Assembly: GCA_905116865.2 (NCBI GenBank)
Contig: CAJHNH020008532.1
Location: forward strand, 442,501 to 506,500
DNA: 64,000 nt
From: Candidula unifasciata
Taxonomy: Eukaryota > Mollusca > Gastropoda > Stylommatophora > Geomitridae
Direction: 5' to 3'
Shown here: in pieces, positions 1 through 38,480 of the stretch
Numbering within the stretch: position 1 is the stretch's first letter
How the letters are laid out: each line of letters begins with the position of its first letter
The notes under the pieces: generated by a model
Told to the model about the DNA's origin: nothing
The model's input: the letters and a program-made list of their open reading frames with translations, nothing else
Databases searched by the model: none
Made by a program: the position numbers and the translations under genes

Positions 1-776
1 CTTTAATACCAGGTATAATTTGACACACAAAAGCATGTTATAATATACAGTTTTTAGCAGTAAAAAACCTTATGGCTAATAATAATATACATTTATTTTG
101 ACAATTTATTTTTTGAACTATTCTGTTTTAAAATTTGGACACCATACAATTAACACATTTCTACCAACAAAATCAACGCTAGCTAGCTAGCACTGCTAAA
201 GAGGGTTTCCAATACATGAAACAAACATGTTCTCATCTGGCAACATTCTCAAACATTAGGTCACTTCCTCCAGCCACTCTATCAAGGCCTGTTGTCGACT
301 TTGTAGGAGACACTCCTAAATAGTTGTCTTTTATAACAAGCTTGTTAAAGAGGAACAGTGGGTCTGTTCTCCCCTCCCCCGTTTGCCAGACACCAAATAG
401 TTCATCTACTGTACTCATAAGTCTACCTGAAGATCACAATGACAGGCAGACCAGCATACAAAAACCAGTTCACTTGATAATATCTGATTCTTGTCTCAAG
501 CTCTCCCTATGGAGGGGGATTGGTGGAGAGGGGCAACCCAGTGTTCCTCTGACAAGCTTGTCGTAAAAGACAACTAATGTAGGAGTGTTTCTTTTGAAGT
601 CGAGTGCTTCTGCCTGAGAAGCTAGGAACCAACAGACTGCATACAAATAAGTCACATCTGTAAAACGAATGGATGTGCATGCAAACCTAAAGTTCTAGAA
701 CAACAAGTCCAGAAGTGGACAAACAACCAGAACTTTTCATTTACAGCTGATGAACACCAAGAAAAAGAAATCTCAA
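1..776. other. AT-rich flank with an inverted pair of dispersed-repeat copies
   Basis: No gene is seen. Two copies of one dispersed repeat face each other. One at about 280-385 reads plus; one at about 505-735 reads minus. They share blocks such as CACTCCTA, AGTTGTCTTTTA and CAAGCTTGT. Further copies lie at 43.5-43.9, 45.2 and 57.6 kb. Confidence 0.6.
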
Positions 777-3700
777 AGTTCTCAACATTCTCCCACTAAG
801 ATCACTGCCAGCTGCAAAGCTCTCAACATCCTCCCACTAAGATCACTGCCAGCTGCAAAGCTCTCCCACTAAGATCACTGCCAGCTGCAAAGCTCTCAAC
901 ATTCTCCCACTAAGATCACTGCCAGCTGCAAAGCTCTCAACATCCTCCCACTAAGATCACTGCCAGCTACAAAGCTCTCAACATCCTCCCACTAAGATCA
1001 CTGCCAGCTGCAAAGCTCTCAACATCCTCCCACTAAGATCACTGCCAGCTGCAAAGCTCTCAACATCCTCCCACTAAGATCACTGCCAGCTGCAAAGCTC
1101 TCAACATTCTCCCACTAAGATCACTGCCAGTTGCAAAGCTCTCAACATCCTCCCACTAAGATCACTGCCAGCTGCAAAGCTCTCAACATTCTCCCACTAA
1201 GATCACTGCCAGCTGCAAAGCTCTCAACATTCTCCCACTAAGATCACTGCCAGCTGCAAAGCTCTCAACATTCTCCAAGATCACTGCCAGCTGCAAAGCT
1301 CTCAACATTCTCCCACTAAGATCACTGCCAGCTGCAAAGCTCTCAACATCCTCCCACTAAGATCACTGCCAGCTGCAAAGCTCTAAGATCAACATCTCCC
1401 ACTAAGATCACTGCCAGCTGCAAAGCTCTCAACATTCTCCCACTAAGATCACTGCCAGCTGCAAAGCTCTCAACATTCTCTCACTAAGATCACTGCCAGC
1501 TGCAAAGCTCTCAACATTCTCCCACTAAGATCACTGCCAGCTGCAAAGCTCTCTAAGATCACTGCAATCTCAACATTCTCCCACTAAGATCACTGCCAGC
1601 TGCAAAGCTCTCAACATTCTCCCACTAAGATCACTGCCAGCTGCAAAGCTCTCAACATTCTCCCACTAAGATCACTGCCAGCTGCAAAGCTCTCCCACTA
1701 AGATCACTGCCAGCTGCAAAGCTCTCAACATTCTCCCACTAAGATCACTTCCAGTTGCAAAGCTCTCAACATTCTCTCACTAAGATCACTGCCAGCTGCA
1801 AAGCTCTCAACATTCTCCCACTAAGATCACTGCCAGCTGCAAAGCTCTCAACATTCTCCCACTAAGATCACTGCCAGCTGCAAAGCTCTCAACATTCTCC
1901 CACTAAGATCACTTCCAGCTGCAAAGCTCTCAACATTCTCCCACTAAGATCACTTCCAGCTGCAAAGCTCTCAACATTCTCCCACAAAGATCACTGCCAG
2001 CTGCAAAGCTCTCCCACTAAGATCACTGCCAGCTGCAAAGCTCTCAACATTCTCCAAGATCACTTCCAGCTGCAAAGATCAACATTCTCCACTAAGATCA
2101 GCTCTGCAAAGCTCTCAACATTCTCCAAGATCACTTAAGATCATTCTCTTCACTGCCAGCTGCAAAGCTCTCAACATTCTCCCACAAAGATCACTGCCAG
2201 ATCACTTCCAGCTGCAAAGCTCTCAACATTCTCACTAAGATCACTGCCAGCTGCAAAGCTCTCAAACATTCTCTCCACTAAGATCACTTCCAGCTGCAAA
2301 GCTCTCAACATTCTCCCACTAAGATCACTGCCAGCTGCAAAGCTCTCAACATTCTCCCACTAAGATCACTGCCAGTTGCAAAGCTCTCAACATTCTCCCA
2401 CTAAGATCACTGCCAGCTGCAAAGCTCTCAACATTCTCCCACTAAGATCACTGCCAGCTGCAAAAACATTCTCTCACTCTCAAGCTGCAAAGCTCTCATT
2501 CTCCACTAAGATCACTGCCAGCTGCAAAGCTCTCAACATTCTCCCACTAAGATCACTTCAGCTGCAAAGCTCTCAACATTCTCCCACTAAGATCACTGCC
2601 AGCTGCAAAGCTCTCCCACTAAGATCACTGCCAGCTGCAAAGCTCTCAACATTCTCTCACTAAGATCACTGCCAGCTGCAAAGCTCTCCCACTAAGATCA
2701 CTGCCAGCTGCAAAGCTCTCCCACTAAGATCACTGCCAGCTGCAAAGCTCTCAACATTCTCCCACTAAGATCACTGCCAGCTGCAAAGCTCTCAACATTC
2801 TCTCACTAAGATCACTGCCAGCTGCAAAGCTCTCAACATTCTCTCACTAAGATCACTGCCAGCTGCAAAGCTCTCAACATTCTCTCACTAAGATCACTGC
2901 CAGCTGCAAAGCTCTCAACATTCTCCACTAAGATCACTGCCAGCTGCAAAGCTCTCAACATTCTCCCACTAAGATCACTTCCAGTTGCAAAGCTCTCAAC
3001 ATTCTCTCACTAAGATCACTGCCAGCTGCAAAGCTCTCAACATTCTCCAAGATCACTGCCAGCTGCAAAGCTCTCAACATTCTCTCACTAAGATCACTGC
3101 CAGCTGCAAAGCTCTCAACATTCTCTCACTAAGATCACTTCCAGCTGCAAAGCTCTCAACATTCTCCAAGATCACTGCCAGCTGCAAAGCTCTCAACATT
3201 CTCCCACTAAGATCACTTCCAGCTGTAAAGCTCTCAACATTCTCCCACTAAGATCACTTCCAGCTGCAAAGCTCTCAACATTCTCTCACTAAGATCACTG
3301 CCAGCTGCAAAGCTCTCAACATTCTCCCACTAAGATCACTGCCAGCTGCAAAGCTCTCAGCATTCCCCAAGATCACTTCCAGCTGCAAAGCTCTCAACAT
3401 TCTCCAAGATCACTTCCAGCTGCAAAGCTCTCAACATTCTCCAAGATCACTTCCAGCTGCAAAGCTCTCAACATTCTCCAAGATCACTAACAGCTGCAAA
3501 GCTCTCAACATTCTCCAAGATCACTGCCAGCTGCAAAGCTCTCAGCATTCTCCAAGATCACTTCCAGCTGCAAAGCTCTCAGCATTCTCCAAGATCACTG
3601 CCAGCTGCAAAGCTCTCAACATTCTCCAAGATCACTTCCAGCTGCAAAGCTCTCAACATTCTCCAAGATCACTGCCAGCTGCAAAGCTCTCAGCATTCTC

Positions 3701-4411
3701 CAAGATCACTTCCAGCTGCAAAGCTCTCAACATTCTCCCACTAAGATCACTTCCAGTTGCAAAGCTCTCAACATTCTCCCACTAAGATCACTTCCAGTTG
3801 CAAAGCTCTCAACGTTCTCCCACTAAGATCACTTCCAGCTGCAAAGCTCTCAACATTCTCCCACTAAGATCACTTCCAGTTGCAAAGCTCTCAACATTCT
3901 CCCACTAAGATCACTGCCAGCTGCAAAGCTCTCAACATTCTCTCACTAAGATCACTTCCAGCTGCAAAGCTCTCAACATTCTCTCACTAAGATCACTTCC
4001 AGCTGCAAAGCTCTCAACATTCTCTCACTAAGATCACTGCCAGCTGCAAAGCTCTCAACATTCTCTCACTAAGATGACTGCCAGCTGCAAAGCTCTCAAC
4101 ACTCTCCCACTAAGATCACTGCCAGCTGCAAAGCTCTCCCACTAAGATCACTGCCAGCTGCAAAGCTCTCCCACTAAGATCACTGCCAGCTGCAAAGCTC
4201 TCCCACTAAGATCACTGCCAGCTGCAAAGCTCTCCCACTAAGATCACTGCCAGCTGCAAAGCTCTCCCACTAAGATCACTGCCAGCTGCAAAGCTCTCCC
4301 ACTAAGATCACTGCCAGCTGCAAAGCTCTCCCACTAAGATCACTGCCAGCTGCAAAGCTCTTAACATTCTCCCACTAAGATCACTTCCTGCTGCAAAGCT
4401 CTCAACATTCT
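777..4411. repeat. 41-bp minisatellite array, about 90 units
   Basis: Tandem units of 41 bp with the core AAGATCACTGCCAGCTGCAA. Two shorter forms are interspersed: 36 bp (CACTA missing) and 32 bp (nine bases missing around AACATTC). From about 4121 to 4365 eight consecutive units are all the 32-bp form, showing recent local spread. Units at 2060-2290 and 2465-2500 are scrambled. There is no coding potential: open frames are short repeat translations. Confidence 0.97.
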
Positions 4412-6383
4412 CGCTCACTCTGGACGTACACTCTGATAGACTGCCATCCATCCATATTCTGATGACATCTTCCCACATGTATTGGTGTCTACCTCTCGCT
4501 CACAGACTGGCACAGCTTTTACAAGTAATGATGTATTGTTTAATCCTGTATTACAGCTATCTAGTGCTATCTCTAATGTATTCTCCTATTATCTGAAGAT
4601 CTTCTTTAACATTTCTGTAATAATTCAATATCTAATAATTTATATGAATTTCAGTGTGATGATCATTAGCAGTTTGATGACTGTTACTCATTTCTGTAAG
4701 GATTCTTCCCACTCAGCAATTCACATTCACTAATGTCTGTACATTCTGTGGCTGTCATCGGTTTCTTCCAACAAGTATACCAGTCTTAACTGTGTTCAGA
4801 CTGAGTGACATAGCATCCACAACTGACAATGACTATTTACAATGTTATAGAGTTATTTTGACAATTTTTATGTAAATAAGACACTGCTGCCGCAGAGATA
4901 CCAATGGTCTTCAATAACTGTTTGTTCCATGTTTATTTAAAGCAGAAGTTTATTGCAGGTGGCAAATGTATCATCCGGAAATGGCAATGTATGAAGCAGG
5001 AATGCAGGCTGCAGGAGTATTTGTTTCCACACATGATGAATGTAGTTATAAAATAAACCAATATAAAACCTTGTTACAAAATCTCTACAGTTTGATTTCG
5101 GCTGCTCAGTTTAGTCTGCTGCAAACTCGGACCAATCAGTTTTGTGTTTACATTTGTGTGTGTTCTTGCTCACAGTCAGACGACATACAGATAATACACT
5201 TGTATTTATTAATGAAGATTAACTGTCATGACTGCCTCTGTGTACTACTTTCTAGGGCAGAGTCAGGACAAAGGGAAGTCTTGAGAAACAGCCAGCAGTG
5301 GCTTAGGATGCTGGGTTCTCATTCCAGAGAGGTTCTTTTTTATTTTGACGCTGTCACAGGCAAAACATAAATATCCGAATCTGGACAGTTTGTGACAACC
5401 GCACCAGGCATGCTGCTCTAAATTCTCAGGTTAAAGACCCCACACAACCATGCTCCTCACCCCCATCCTAAAGGGCCCTAAAAAGTGGTACAAAATGTCT
5501 TTGACACAGTGATGATTAAACAAATGATAGGCTTGCAGTGACAGTTGTTAGAAGTGATTAAAATAAAATGACTCTATAATGCAGACTATTGATACAAGAT
5601 ATTCACTGTGTAGCCCCCAGACACAGTTCTATCGCTAGAACTGATGATAATTAAAGCAAATTTATGAAATCACAACTTGATAATTTGATTATTGTTCTAA
5701 AAATAGATATATAAAGACAATATCAAGCTACACAAAGAAAATTCCTAATGCAAAAAAAAATGAACAAACAGTATCTTAACATGTCAGGAAATGTAAACTC
5801 TTTCTTACATTACAAGAACATGTAACATAATGGTCTTTTCTTGTCAAAGGTTCAGGATGGGGGGGGGGGGGGGGGGGGGGGGGTGTGGGGTGGGGGGAGA
5901 AGGAAAGGGGGGGGGGGTGCAAACAAGGATAAAAGGCAAATGAGCAGTACAACAAAAAGTTAAGAGGTGGATGAAGTGTGTATGTGTGTGTGTATATATA
6001 AATATATATATATATATTTAGGGAGAGGGAGACAGAGAGAGAAAGAAAGAGATATCAATAAAAGGGAGAAGATGAGAAAAAAGACAGAAAGGTTAAGAGG
6101 CACAGTGAAATCACAAAGAAGAAGCAAAAAGAGAGCTATGCAGTAGTTTCTAACAATAAAATAATATAAGAAACCAGGAACACAAATTCTTGTCTGTTTT
6201 ACACTCAACATGTTGCTCCAAATACATTTCACATAATCAGTTATGCAACATAATCAGGATTAAATAAGCAGCGATATTTCACAATGATAGTATAACAACA
6301 GCTGTAGTGTATTTAACAAAATAAATAAACTGAAAAAAGATAAAAATAATTAGAAGGAAAGAATCCGTTTCCACAGCCTAAGG

Positions 6384-6511
6384 CAAGGCTATTCATCTGG
6401 TGGCCCACCAAATAGTTTCTGTATCCCTAGGCTGGAGTTTGGGTGTCTGGCCTGTGAAAATCCCCATTTTCAACATTTCGGCCACCAAGTAAACTTAGTT
6501 CAACAGCCTTG
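6384..6511. mobile_element. Small hAT-like MITE remnant, 128 bp
   Basis: Inverted termini CAAGGCTATTC and (reverse strand) CAAGGCTGTTG, each followed inward by a GGTGGCC block. The flanking octamers are GCCTAAGG and CTATAAGG, matching at five of eight positions. Older than the neighbouring element at 6880. The family assignment is by terminal style only. Confidence 0.45.
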
Positions 6512-6879
6512 CTATAAGGTCTTTGATGCTAGCGACGCCCCCCCCCCTTTTTTTTTTTAATGGAACAATAAACATTTTATGGGTGATGTAGTTAATATCA
6601 ATGAGGCTGCCTTCACTTCTATTTTCTGTTCTCCATTAGCTGCTTTGTGCCGCTAGGTGTCACAAAATAACAGATGGTCAATGTCTGAGCACGTTCGCAA
6701 CAGACACTTTGTAGTTAGTATTGACACATATTTTTCAGGACATTGTGGTGAGTACATTGTTTACAGGGAAGGGGGGGGGGGGGGGCAGGTTACTGGAATA
6801 AATAAGGAAGTAGAGAACAGTCACCTGTAAGATATGAATAAAGAGAGTTACATACAACTGGCGACCTCATTCTGTAGAA

Positions 6880-7207
6880 CAGTCTTCTTCAACCAGCTGG
6901 CCAAAGAAAAGTCCAGCTGGGTCACCTTGGAAAGTTGGATAGGAAGTGTTTCTATTCCAGGATTGCAGACTGTAGGATTCACACTTTAAGCATGAAAATA
7001 AACAGGTAGAAATTATGGTAACCCTGTGAAACTGCACTGACAGTCTACCTCTGACCAGCAGCAGATGCTGCATTTGCTGAAAACTATAATCTCTTGACAT
7101 CTATTTTAAAGCAAAATTATTGCTATCTACATTTGTGTTTGTGTCTGGCTAGCTGTTAGGTGGACCTCTGTTTCGGTAGGTCTCGGGTGTACAAAGATTA
7201 AACACTG
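6880..7207. mobile_element. hAT-type MITE, 328 bp with 8-bp target duplication
   Basis: The element is bounded by perfect 8-bp direct repeats CTGTAGAA at 6872-6879 and 7208-7215. The termini are CAGTCTTCTTCAACC and, on the other strand, CAGTGTTTAATCTTT: imperfect inverted ends beginning CAGT, as usual for hAT elements. No transposase is encoded, so it is non-autonomous. It lies downstream of PAK. Confidence 0.75.
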
Positions 7208-8454
7208 CTGTAGAAAACAAGCTGCAAAAACAAATCATTCATAGATAAGTTACAAAAGCGTGTGATGTGTTAGCTCTCACAGTGTGTGTACACCAACAAT
7301 GATGACTTTCACACCTAGTGTGCGCCAATCACTACGCCAAGCATTGTGACTAGCACAGAGTGTATCTACCAGCATGTGCGATTCTCATATTGTGTACATG
7401 CCACTGCAATGCTCAGTGGACCGCACCGCATGTACTTTAACCTCTGTGACCTTCACATTGCATGCATGCCAACCATTACCATTCTCTTGCTCTCTCAAAC
7501 CTATCAACATATCCTTCCTCCAAGAACAGGTCAAATCAAGAATATAACAAACTCATTTTAGTTCATCGTGGCCACAAGACATTACAACTGAAAAGGAATT
7601 AAAATCTGCTTACAAAATAAACATTACATGAAAGCAAAGAAGAAAACTAGAATAAAATTATTAAAACAAAAAAACTGATTACAGAAATGAACTATAAACA
7701 AGTGTGTTATAAAGATTCAAAAGCCATCACCTATAATATTTACAAACTATACAGCTTGCCTTCGTGTTTTGTGTTTACAGATATTGCTCTTTTAACAAGT
7801 AGGGTTAACAAAATGTAGAAAGGTTTTTTGAGTAAACAATTTGAGTAATCACATAAATACATAAGCACATCCAAATAGAGAGATGAAAACAAGTGGGTGA
7901 AAAAAAAAAGAGTTTAAAGAAAGACAAGGAGGAGACAGAGACAAACAGACAGACTGGAAAATATGAGGGAGAAAGAATGATATATTTCGGAGATGGGAGG
8001 GAGAGATGGGGGGAAACAATGAGAAAGATGATGGAACGTGTCTTTCAGCTCCTTAACAGTTGGAGAGACAGAAAAAGAGAGAGCAGAGAACTGACTGTCA
8101 CAAATTCTATGTGTTAGAAATCAGCAGAGATCAGCAGTATTTGCTGGGGCAGGCTGTCTGCGGGGCCTTCATGTTGATTCCAGATGAACCATGTACAAGT
8201 CTGGAAATCACCAGCAGTAGAAAAAAAAAAAACTAGACACTGTTTATATACTCCAACATAATTATTTGTGCAGTCTGGGAAAGCAATATTTGGTTTTATC
8301 TAAAGAAAACAAGTCAATATTCCATTGATTTGCTCACTGGCTGTTCATCTATTACAATGAACATCTGTATACAGTTATTTATTCATGGTTTGTTTACCTA
8401 CTCTGAAAAGCAAGAGAAATACATTCATGGATACTGATTGCCACTCCGAGAGTA

Positions 8455-8590
8455 CTAGGGAATAAATCAAGGTCTGGGGTCGTGCTGAAGTATCTAGGTA
8501 AGGCACTGTCATCATCAGGAGGCCGCAGGTTCAAATCTCAATGTCCGTAAGCTTACAATTTTCATTCTACTGTCAGTCTAGTGCAACTTT
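8455..8590 (+). mobile_element. tRNA-derived SINE fragment
   Basis: A good Pol III B box, GGTTCAAATCT, lies at 8528-8538, with an A-box-like TATCTAGGTAAGGC about 35 bases upstream. The rest has no tRNA fold I can support. Ends are not defined. Confidence 0.45.
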
Positions 8591-8692
8591 TTATCTTGAC
8601 TGTTTTTTTGTTTGTTTTTAAATTATTGCTGGCTGACTATGAGTGCTAATCGGTAACTGAAATAATTCCTCTTGCTAATTTCAATGGTTCAA

Positions 8693-8698
8693 TTTATT
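8693..8698 (-). terminator. Candidate polyadenylation signal of PAK
   Basis: AATAAA on the minus strand is the first such hexamer seen after the PAK stop codon at 9059, about 360 bases downstream. A second lies near 8372. The choice between them, or a more distal site, cannot be made from sequence alone. Confidence 0.3.
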
Positions 8699-9058
8699 AT
8701 TACTGGGTATGTCTTTTTGTTTTGTTTCAAACTACTATATTTGTGCACATTTGCCCTAAAAACAAGAACTAATCCCCCCCCCCCCCCCCCAATGATGAGA
8801 ATCTTATAAAAGACTCAAATCTCTTTAACCATGATTAGAATAAGCAGTAGAGTACAACTGACTGTTTCCCACACAAATTATCAACATAAAACAACATCTA
8901 TTAAGTAAATAACTATGTACATATCTGACAATAGCAAGCAATATGGTTTAAGTATGATAATAAATGCTACAATGCGGATATATGGACCTAGAGATACTAT
9001 GGCAGTAAGTACAAAACATCTGTCTATGCTGTTAACACCAATGTCAAAGCGTCAGTGT

Positions 9059-34847
<25,789 letters not shown>

Positions 34848-35990
34848 GATGGCGATACTACTGACCAACCTGTGAATAAGATAACACAATTTTGTTGGAG
34901 ACTGTAAAATGTGGAGAGACATGAGCATCCAGGGCAGTACATGATGATGATGTAGTTATATGATGGGTAATCTCGTAGTGTATGCTGAAGAAAATAGAAT
35001 GGTGTCGTGAGCTTAGTGTGGCTTACGCTGCTTGATAAAAGATGAGAAACATATTGTGGGTTTTCTGTTCAGGACACTTGAGTGTACATGGTAATGAGCA
35101 GGCTGAGAGATCAGCTGCTGCCACCCCTCTGGGCAGTGAGCTATTTTACAATACAGAGGCACATGGTGAAGGCTCTCCAGGATCAAGTCAACAGTGAAGC
35201 AGAACAAAGCATCCATTTCTAGAGAGAATGATCAGCTGGGAGTGAGCAGAGGGTGAGGATGATTTTTCTACCCGCAAGGGGAAAACGGGCAAACTTTTAA
35301 TCAGGTTACAACTGCACCATCAGTATGGGGACTCTTTGTTGGCGTCTGCGAGTGGGGACAGAGCAGGTGTGTGAATGACCAGTGTGCAGTGATGTCAGTT
35401 CTTGACTAATTTACTCAGGAGAGTATTACTAGATCCTCATATTCTAACTGACGACTGTGTTTGTACGTCAGACTCAGAAAACAGCTACTAGAGTCAGGAA
35501 GTTAAGTATCCCAGATAAATTTATGATACAAGATTCATGATCTTCCTCTGCCATCCATGTCTGTGTATTGTTGCTTAGTATTCATATTGTGCATACAAAG
35601 AGGAGTTTTTGGAAGGGCTGAATGTAAGACAGGCCTACATACCCAATTTATGACTGGAAAAAACAAAACTCTCTGGACATTAGGTAAGAAACTGCAAATA
35701 TAGCCCTGCACACCTCATTGGTTTCTGAGCTTGGAGAAGGCATGGAGAGCTCTTCATTATTATTCCAACAGATATGCTACTCTGGTGAAATTATGTGCAA
35801 CATCTCTTCCCAAATTTAATTTCTTCTTGTTCCGTGGGTTCACTGGTTTAAACTCCTGCAGAAAGTTATGGTTTTTCGTGAACATCTGGATTCTGAACTT
35901 GTTCAAGAACTCAAGTTTTGTTCAGATATCCATGTTACATATCTGATTTATTTATTTAAAACCAAAAAAGTTGACCTTTTTGATACCTCT

Positions 35991-36226
35991 GATGTATGTC
36001 ATACAGTGCGATACATAAAATTTCACAAAACAATGGGTACTCAGTGGCTGATGTATGTCATACAGTGCGATACATAAAATTTCACAAAACAATGGGTACT
36101 CAGTGGCTGATGTATGTCATACAGTGCGATACATAAAATTTCACAAAACAATGGGTACTCAGTGGCTGATGTATGTCATACAGTGCGATACATAAAATTT
36201 CACAAAACAATGGGTACTCAGTGACT
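35991..36226. repeat. 59-bp tandem repeat, 4 copies
   Basis: Four nearly identical units with core GATGTATGTCATACAGTGCG then ATACATAAAATTTCACAAAA. Recent, since the units differ by only one or two bases. Confidence 0.95.
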
Positions 36227-36309
36227 GTTGTGGTCAATATGAAACTGGCTGCCTTTACATTCCAGAATATTACTAGTTATCCATTTTAGACTGGGTCGAC
36301 CTGACAGTC

Positions 36310-36395
36310 CAGGTCAATTTTAAAAATTAATCTATGGATTGAACCCTAGACCTCTGAACCAGCATTCAGTTATTAACTGGGGCTCCCTGTCATTT
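36310..36395 (-). mobile_element. tRNA-derived SINE head
   Basis: On the minus strand a perfect-looking B box GGGTTCAATCC (36346-36336) follows an A-box-like CCAGTTAATAACTG (36383-36370). No intact tRNA fold; likely SINE. Confidence 0.5.
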
Positions 36396-37175
36396 GATCT
36401 AATAAACTTAAAACCTGGCATCTGTAAAGGCATCTCAGTCTCACACCCTAGAGCAACATACTTTAAAAATTCCTTGACTTTTGTGTTTAATTTAAAATGC
36501 CAAACAAATAAACGAAGAAAGGCTAGCTACTGGGCAGTATGGTATGTATCCAGTCAGCTATCTCACAAAAACCAGGAAAAGATGATTCACAGTTTGAATT
36601 AGGATAGATATGATTCAACTTTAAGGCATTTGTTGACCCTTCCCAGTTTTGTTTACATCATTCTTCTCTAATGTGGTCAACATATGCAGGCGCGTGAGAT
36701 CTCATATTAATTCTTACATACATACCTACATGTCTACAACTACATACAACAACTAACTTCAGATTTGAATATGTGACAGAGTGAAACACACAGACGGACA
36801 GCCCACAGCAAGTTATCTTGATAATGTTTACTTTACTGATTTGCATGCATCAGGGAAAAATGTTAGATATAACTGACACAAAGCATACCAAATCAAGATA
36901 GGCATGCTTCCAACAACAGGGAAACAAACGACTCACTTTCAACAATACTACACTATAACTTTGGAGTAAGCAGAAGGGGAAAAAAAAAAACCAACAGTCA
37001 GTCAACAGGACAGGGCACTTCCGTCTTGTAAGTTCTCAAGTTCTGAGCAGAGATTTAACTTCACAAACTGCCTTGCACCATTCTGTTATTTTTTTCTGAC
37101 AATTATATAATTTGTGAAAAAAAAATGAATAGACCTGAAGCAAGTAATAACTGGTGCAAATAAAAATGTTCTCAC

Positions 37176-37215
37176 CTTATAAAGCCGACAGAGGTTCACT
37201 AACAATCCCTATGCA
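37176..37215 (-). other. PAK4: Putative 5' non-coding first exon of the PAK gene
   Basis: A good 5' splice site on the minus strand (ATAAG followed by GTGAGA) ends at 37176. The next coding exon is preceded by an acceptor at 34869-34870, leaving 22 bases of 5' UTR before the ATG at 34847, so an upstream non-coding exon is required. The 5' limit is unknown; the end given is a nominal minimum. No TATA box was recognised. An 80-odd-base direct repeat (37290-37465) lies just upstream in transcription direction. This is inference from splice-site quality alone. Confidence 0.35.
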
Positions 37216-37289
37216 ACAGGCTGGACGCCATTATTGGTTGCTTGTAGCAGACGACATCCGGGCAGTTGAGGGGTAGGGGCGACGAGGGC

Positions 37290-37470
37290 GCTGTAGGCCC
37301 ACCTGTGGCCGGGCGTTGTGCCCTTGTACCTGGCTGTGTGTGGGGAACACGTTACAGGTGGATGGACAACATCCAGAGACAAGTCGCCGGGCGTTGTGCC
37401 CTTGTACCTGGCTGTGTGGGGGAACACGTTACAGGTGGATGGACAGCATCCAGAGACAGTCGCCGGGAGT
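37290..37470. repeat. Two-copy direct repeat upstream of PAK first exon
   Basis: An 80-odd-base segment containing GGGCGTTGTGCCCTTGTACC and AACACGTTACAGGTGGATGG occurs twice in tandem (about 37308-37387 and 37388-37463). GC-rich relative to its surroundings and close to the presumed PAK transcription start. Followed by GTAAAAGGCAACTAA, a block like that of the dispersed repeat family. Confidence 0.8.
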
Positions 37471-38179
37471 AAACGTATTGTAAAAGGCAACTAATCAGGG
37501 CGTCTTTGGGAACTTGCCCAGAGGCCACACGAGCATAGGCCCCTAAGCTAATCACTAATCTGTGTATGTTAAGTGACTTACCATTAATAACAATGTTTGT
37601 TATAACAATATAATGAAGGTGATGTGCTGAACAGCAAATAGATATAATATTTTTTGAAACAATAGGCTATTTAGACAAACGATTAAAGAAAAGAGAGAAC
37701 TTCCATAGATGGTTAAACAAGGCGTAGAGCTTAGTTTGCGTGCACATTTAGCGATGCCTAAGCTCCCACGTTTCCACTCCTTTGGTCGAGCACATAATAA
37801 AGAAATGAAATTTGAAGCACGCTTTCTTTATTTCTCTCACAGTGAAGTGCGTCACAAGTTTTTGCATACCAGAGACTAGTGTGTGTGGGATAACAGCACC
37901 CACAAGTGTTGGGGATTATATATATGTTAATTATATATTTACTTCCTGTAAATATATTCCCGTCACGGTAATGGACCCATGATTGTGTGTTTCCAGCCAT
38001 CGTTGAATCTTTAAATTGCACAAGTGGCCCTATATTATTGGTGTTAAGAGGACTAATTATGCGATCTCAGTACCCAGGAAATCACGCGATCTTGTGATGT
38101 TATTTGACACCGTTAAGGCATTCGACACATCACAGACACCCGATATGTTATCACAATCGACGTCTTTGCGTTATTTGAC

Positions 38180-38480
38180 ATTCCCATGCCTGCTCATTCC
38201 CCAGATGCAGCAGCCACTCCAAGGTACCTCTACAGAGTTGAGTCTAGAATTGATATCGCAGCACTCGGGGCATTCTCATGCACGCTCCGTCCCCATCTTC
38301 AGCAGCCAGCGCAGAGTTCGAATAATGATGGCACTGGTCACAATCTGGTTATATGTCCGTCTTGCCTGTCCTCTAAGTGTAGTGAGCCGGCAAGACCCTC
38401 TGGTTACACACAGATTGTTCCCATAAAAAGCTGGTCTAAATATCTCCTGTCTTCACCTCGAAGTCGATATAGACGGGCTT
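38180..38480 (-). repeat. Dispersed coding-like repeat, copy 1
   Basis: The minus strand reads LRWLLKMGTERA then ECPECCDINSRL in one frame. The copy at about 47280-47420 (minus) reads LRLLLKMATWRL and EYPKCCYVDYF. The plus-strand segment GATATCGCAGCACTCGGGGC then ATTCTCATGCACGCT is also the core of the 63-bp satellite at 59.5 kb. The family is unidentified; probably a transposon ORF remnant. Confidence 0.5.

Larger units (their letters stand above)
4412..9058. other. PAK 3' flank: AT-rich DNA, microsatellites, SINE and hAT-like elements
   Basis: No exon was recognised. It contains a poly-G tract (5860-5883 with further G runs to 5920), a GA/TA-rich simple stretch (5975-6060), two hAT-like miniature elements (listed separately), a G-run at 6770-6786, a C-run near 8775-8790 and a tRNA-derived SINE head near 8490-8540. 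The PAK 3' UTR probably occupies its right end. Confidence 0.6.
34870..37175 (-). other. PAK intron 1
   Basis: Contains a 59-bp four-copy repeat (35991-36226), a SINE-like head (36310-36395) and a fragment related to the 43.7-kb dispersed repeat (about 35830-35950). Otherwise unique AT-rich sequence without recognised exons. Confidence 0.55.

Noticed and set aside
777..4411. CRISPR array (regular repeats)
   Set aside because: Units are contiguous head-to-tail without unique spacers, and the window is eukaryotic.
4966..5370. 134-codon open frame as a gene
   Set aside because: No recognisable domain, AT-rich biased composition, no splice or promoter signals; likely chance.
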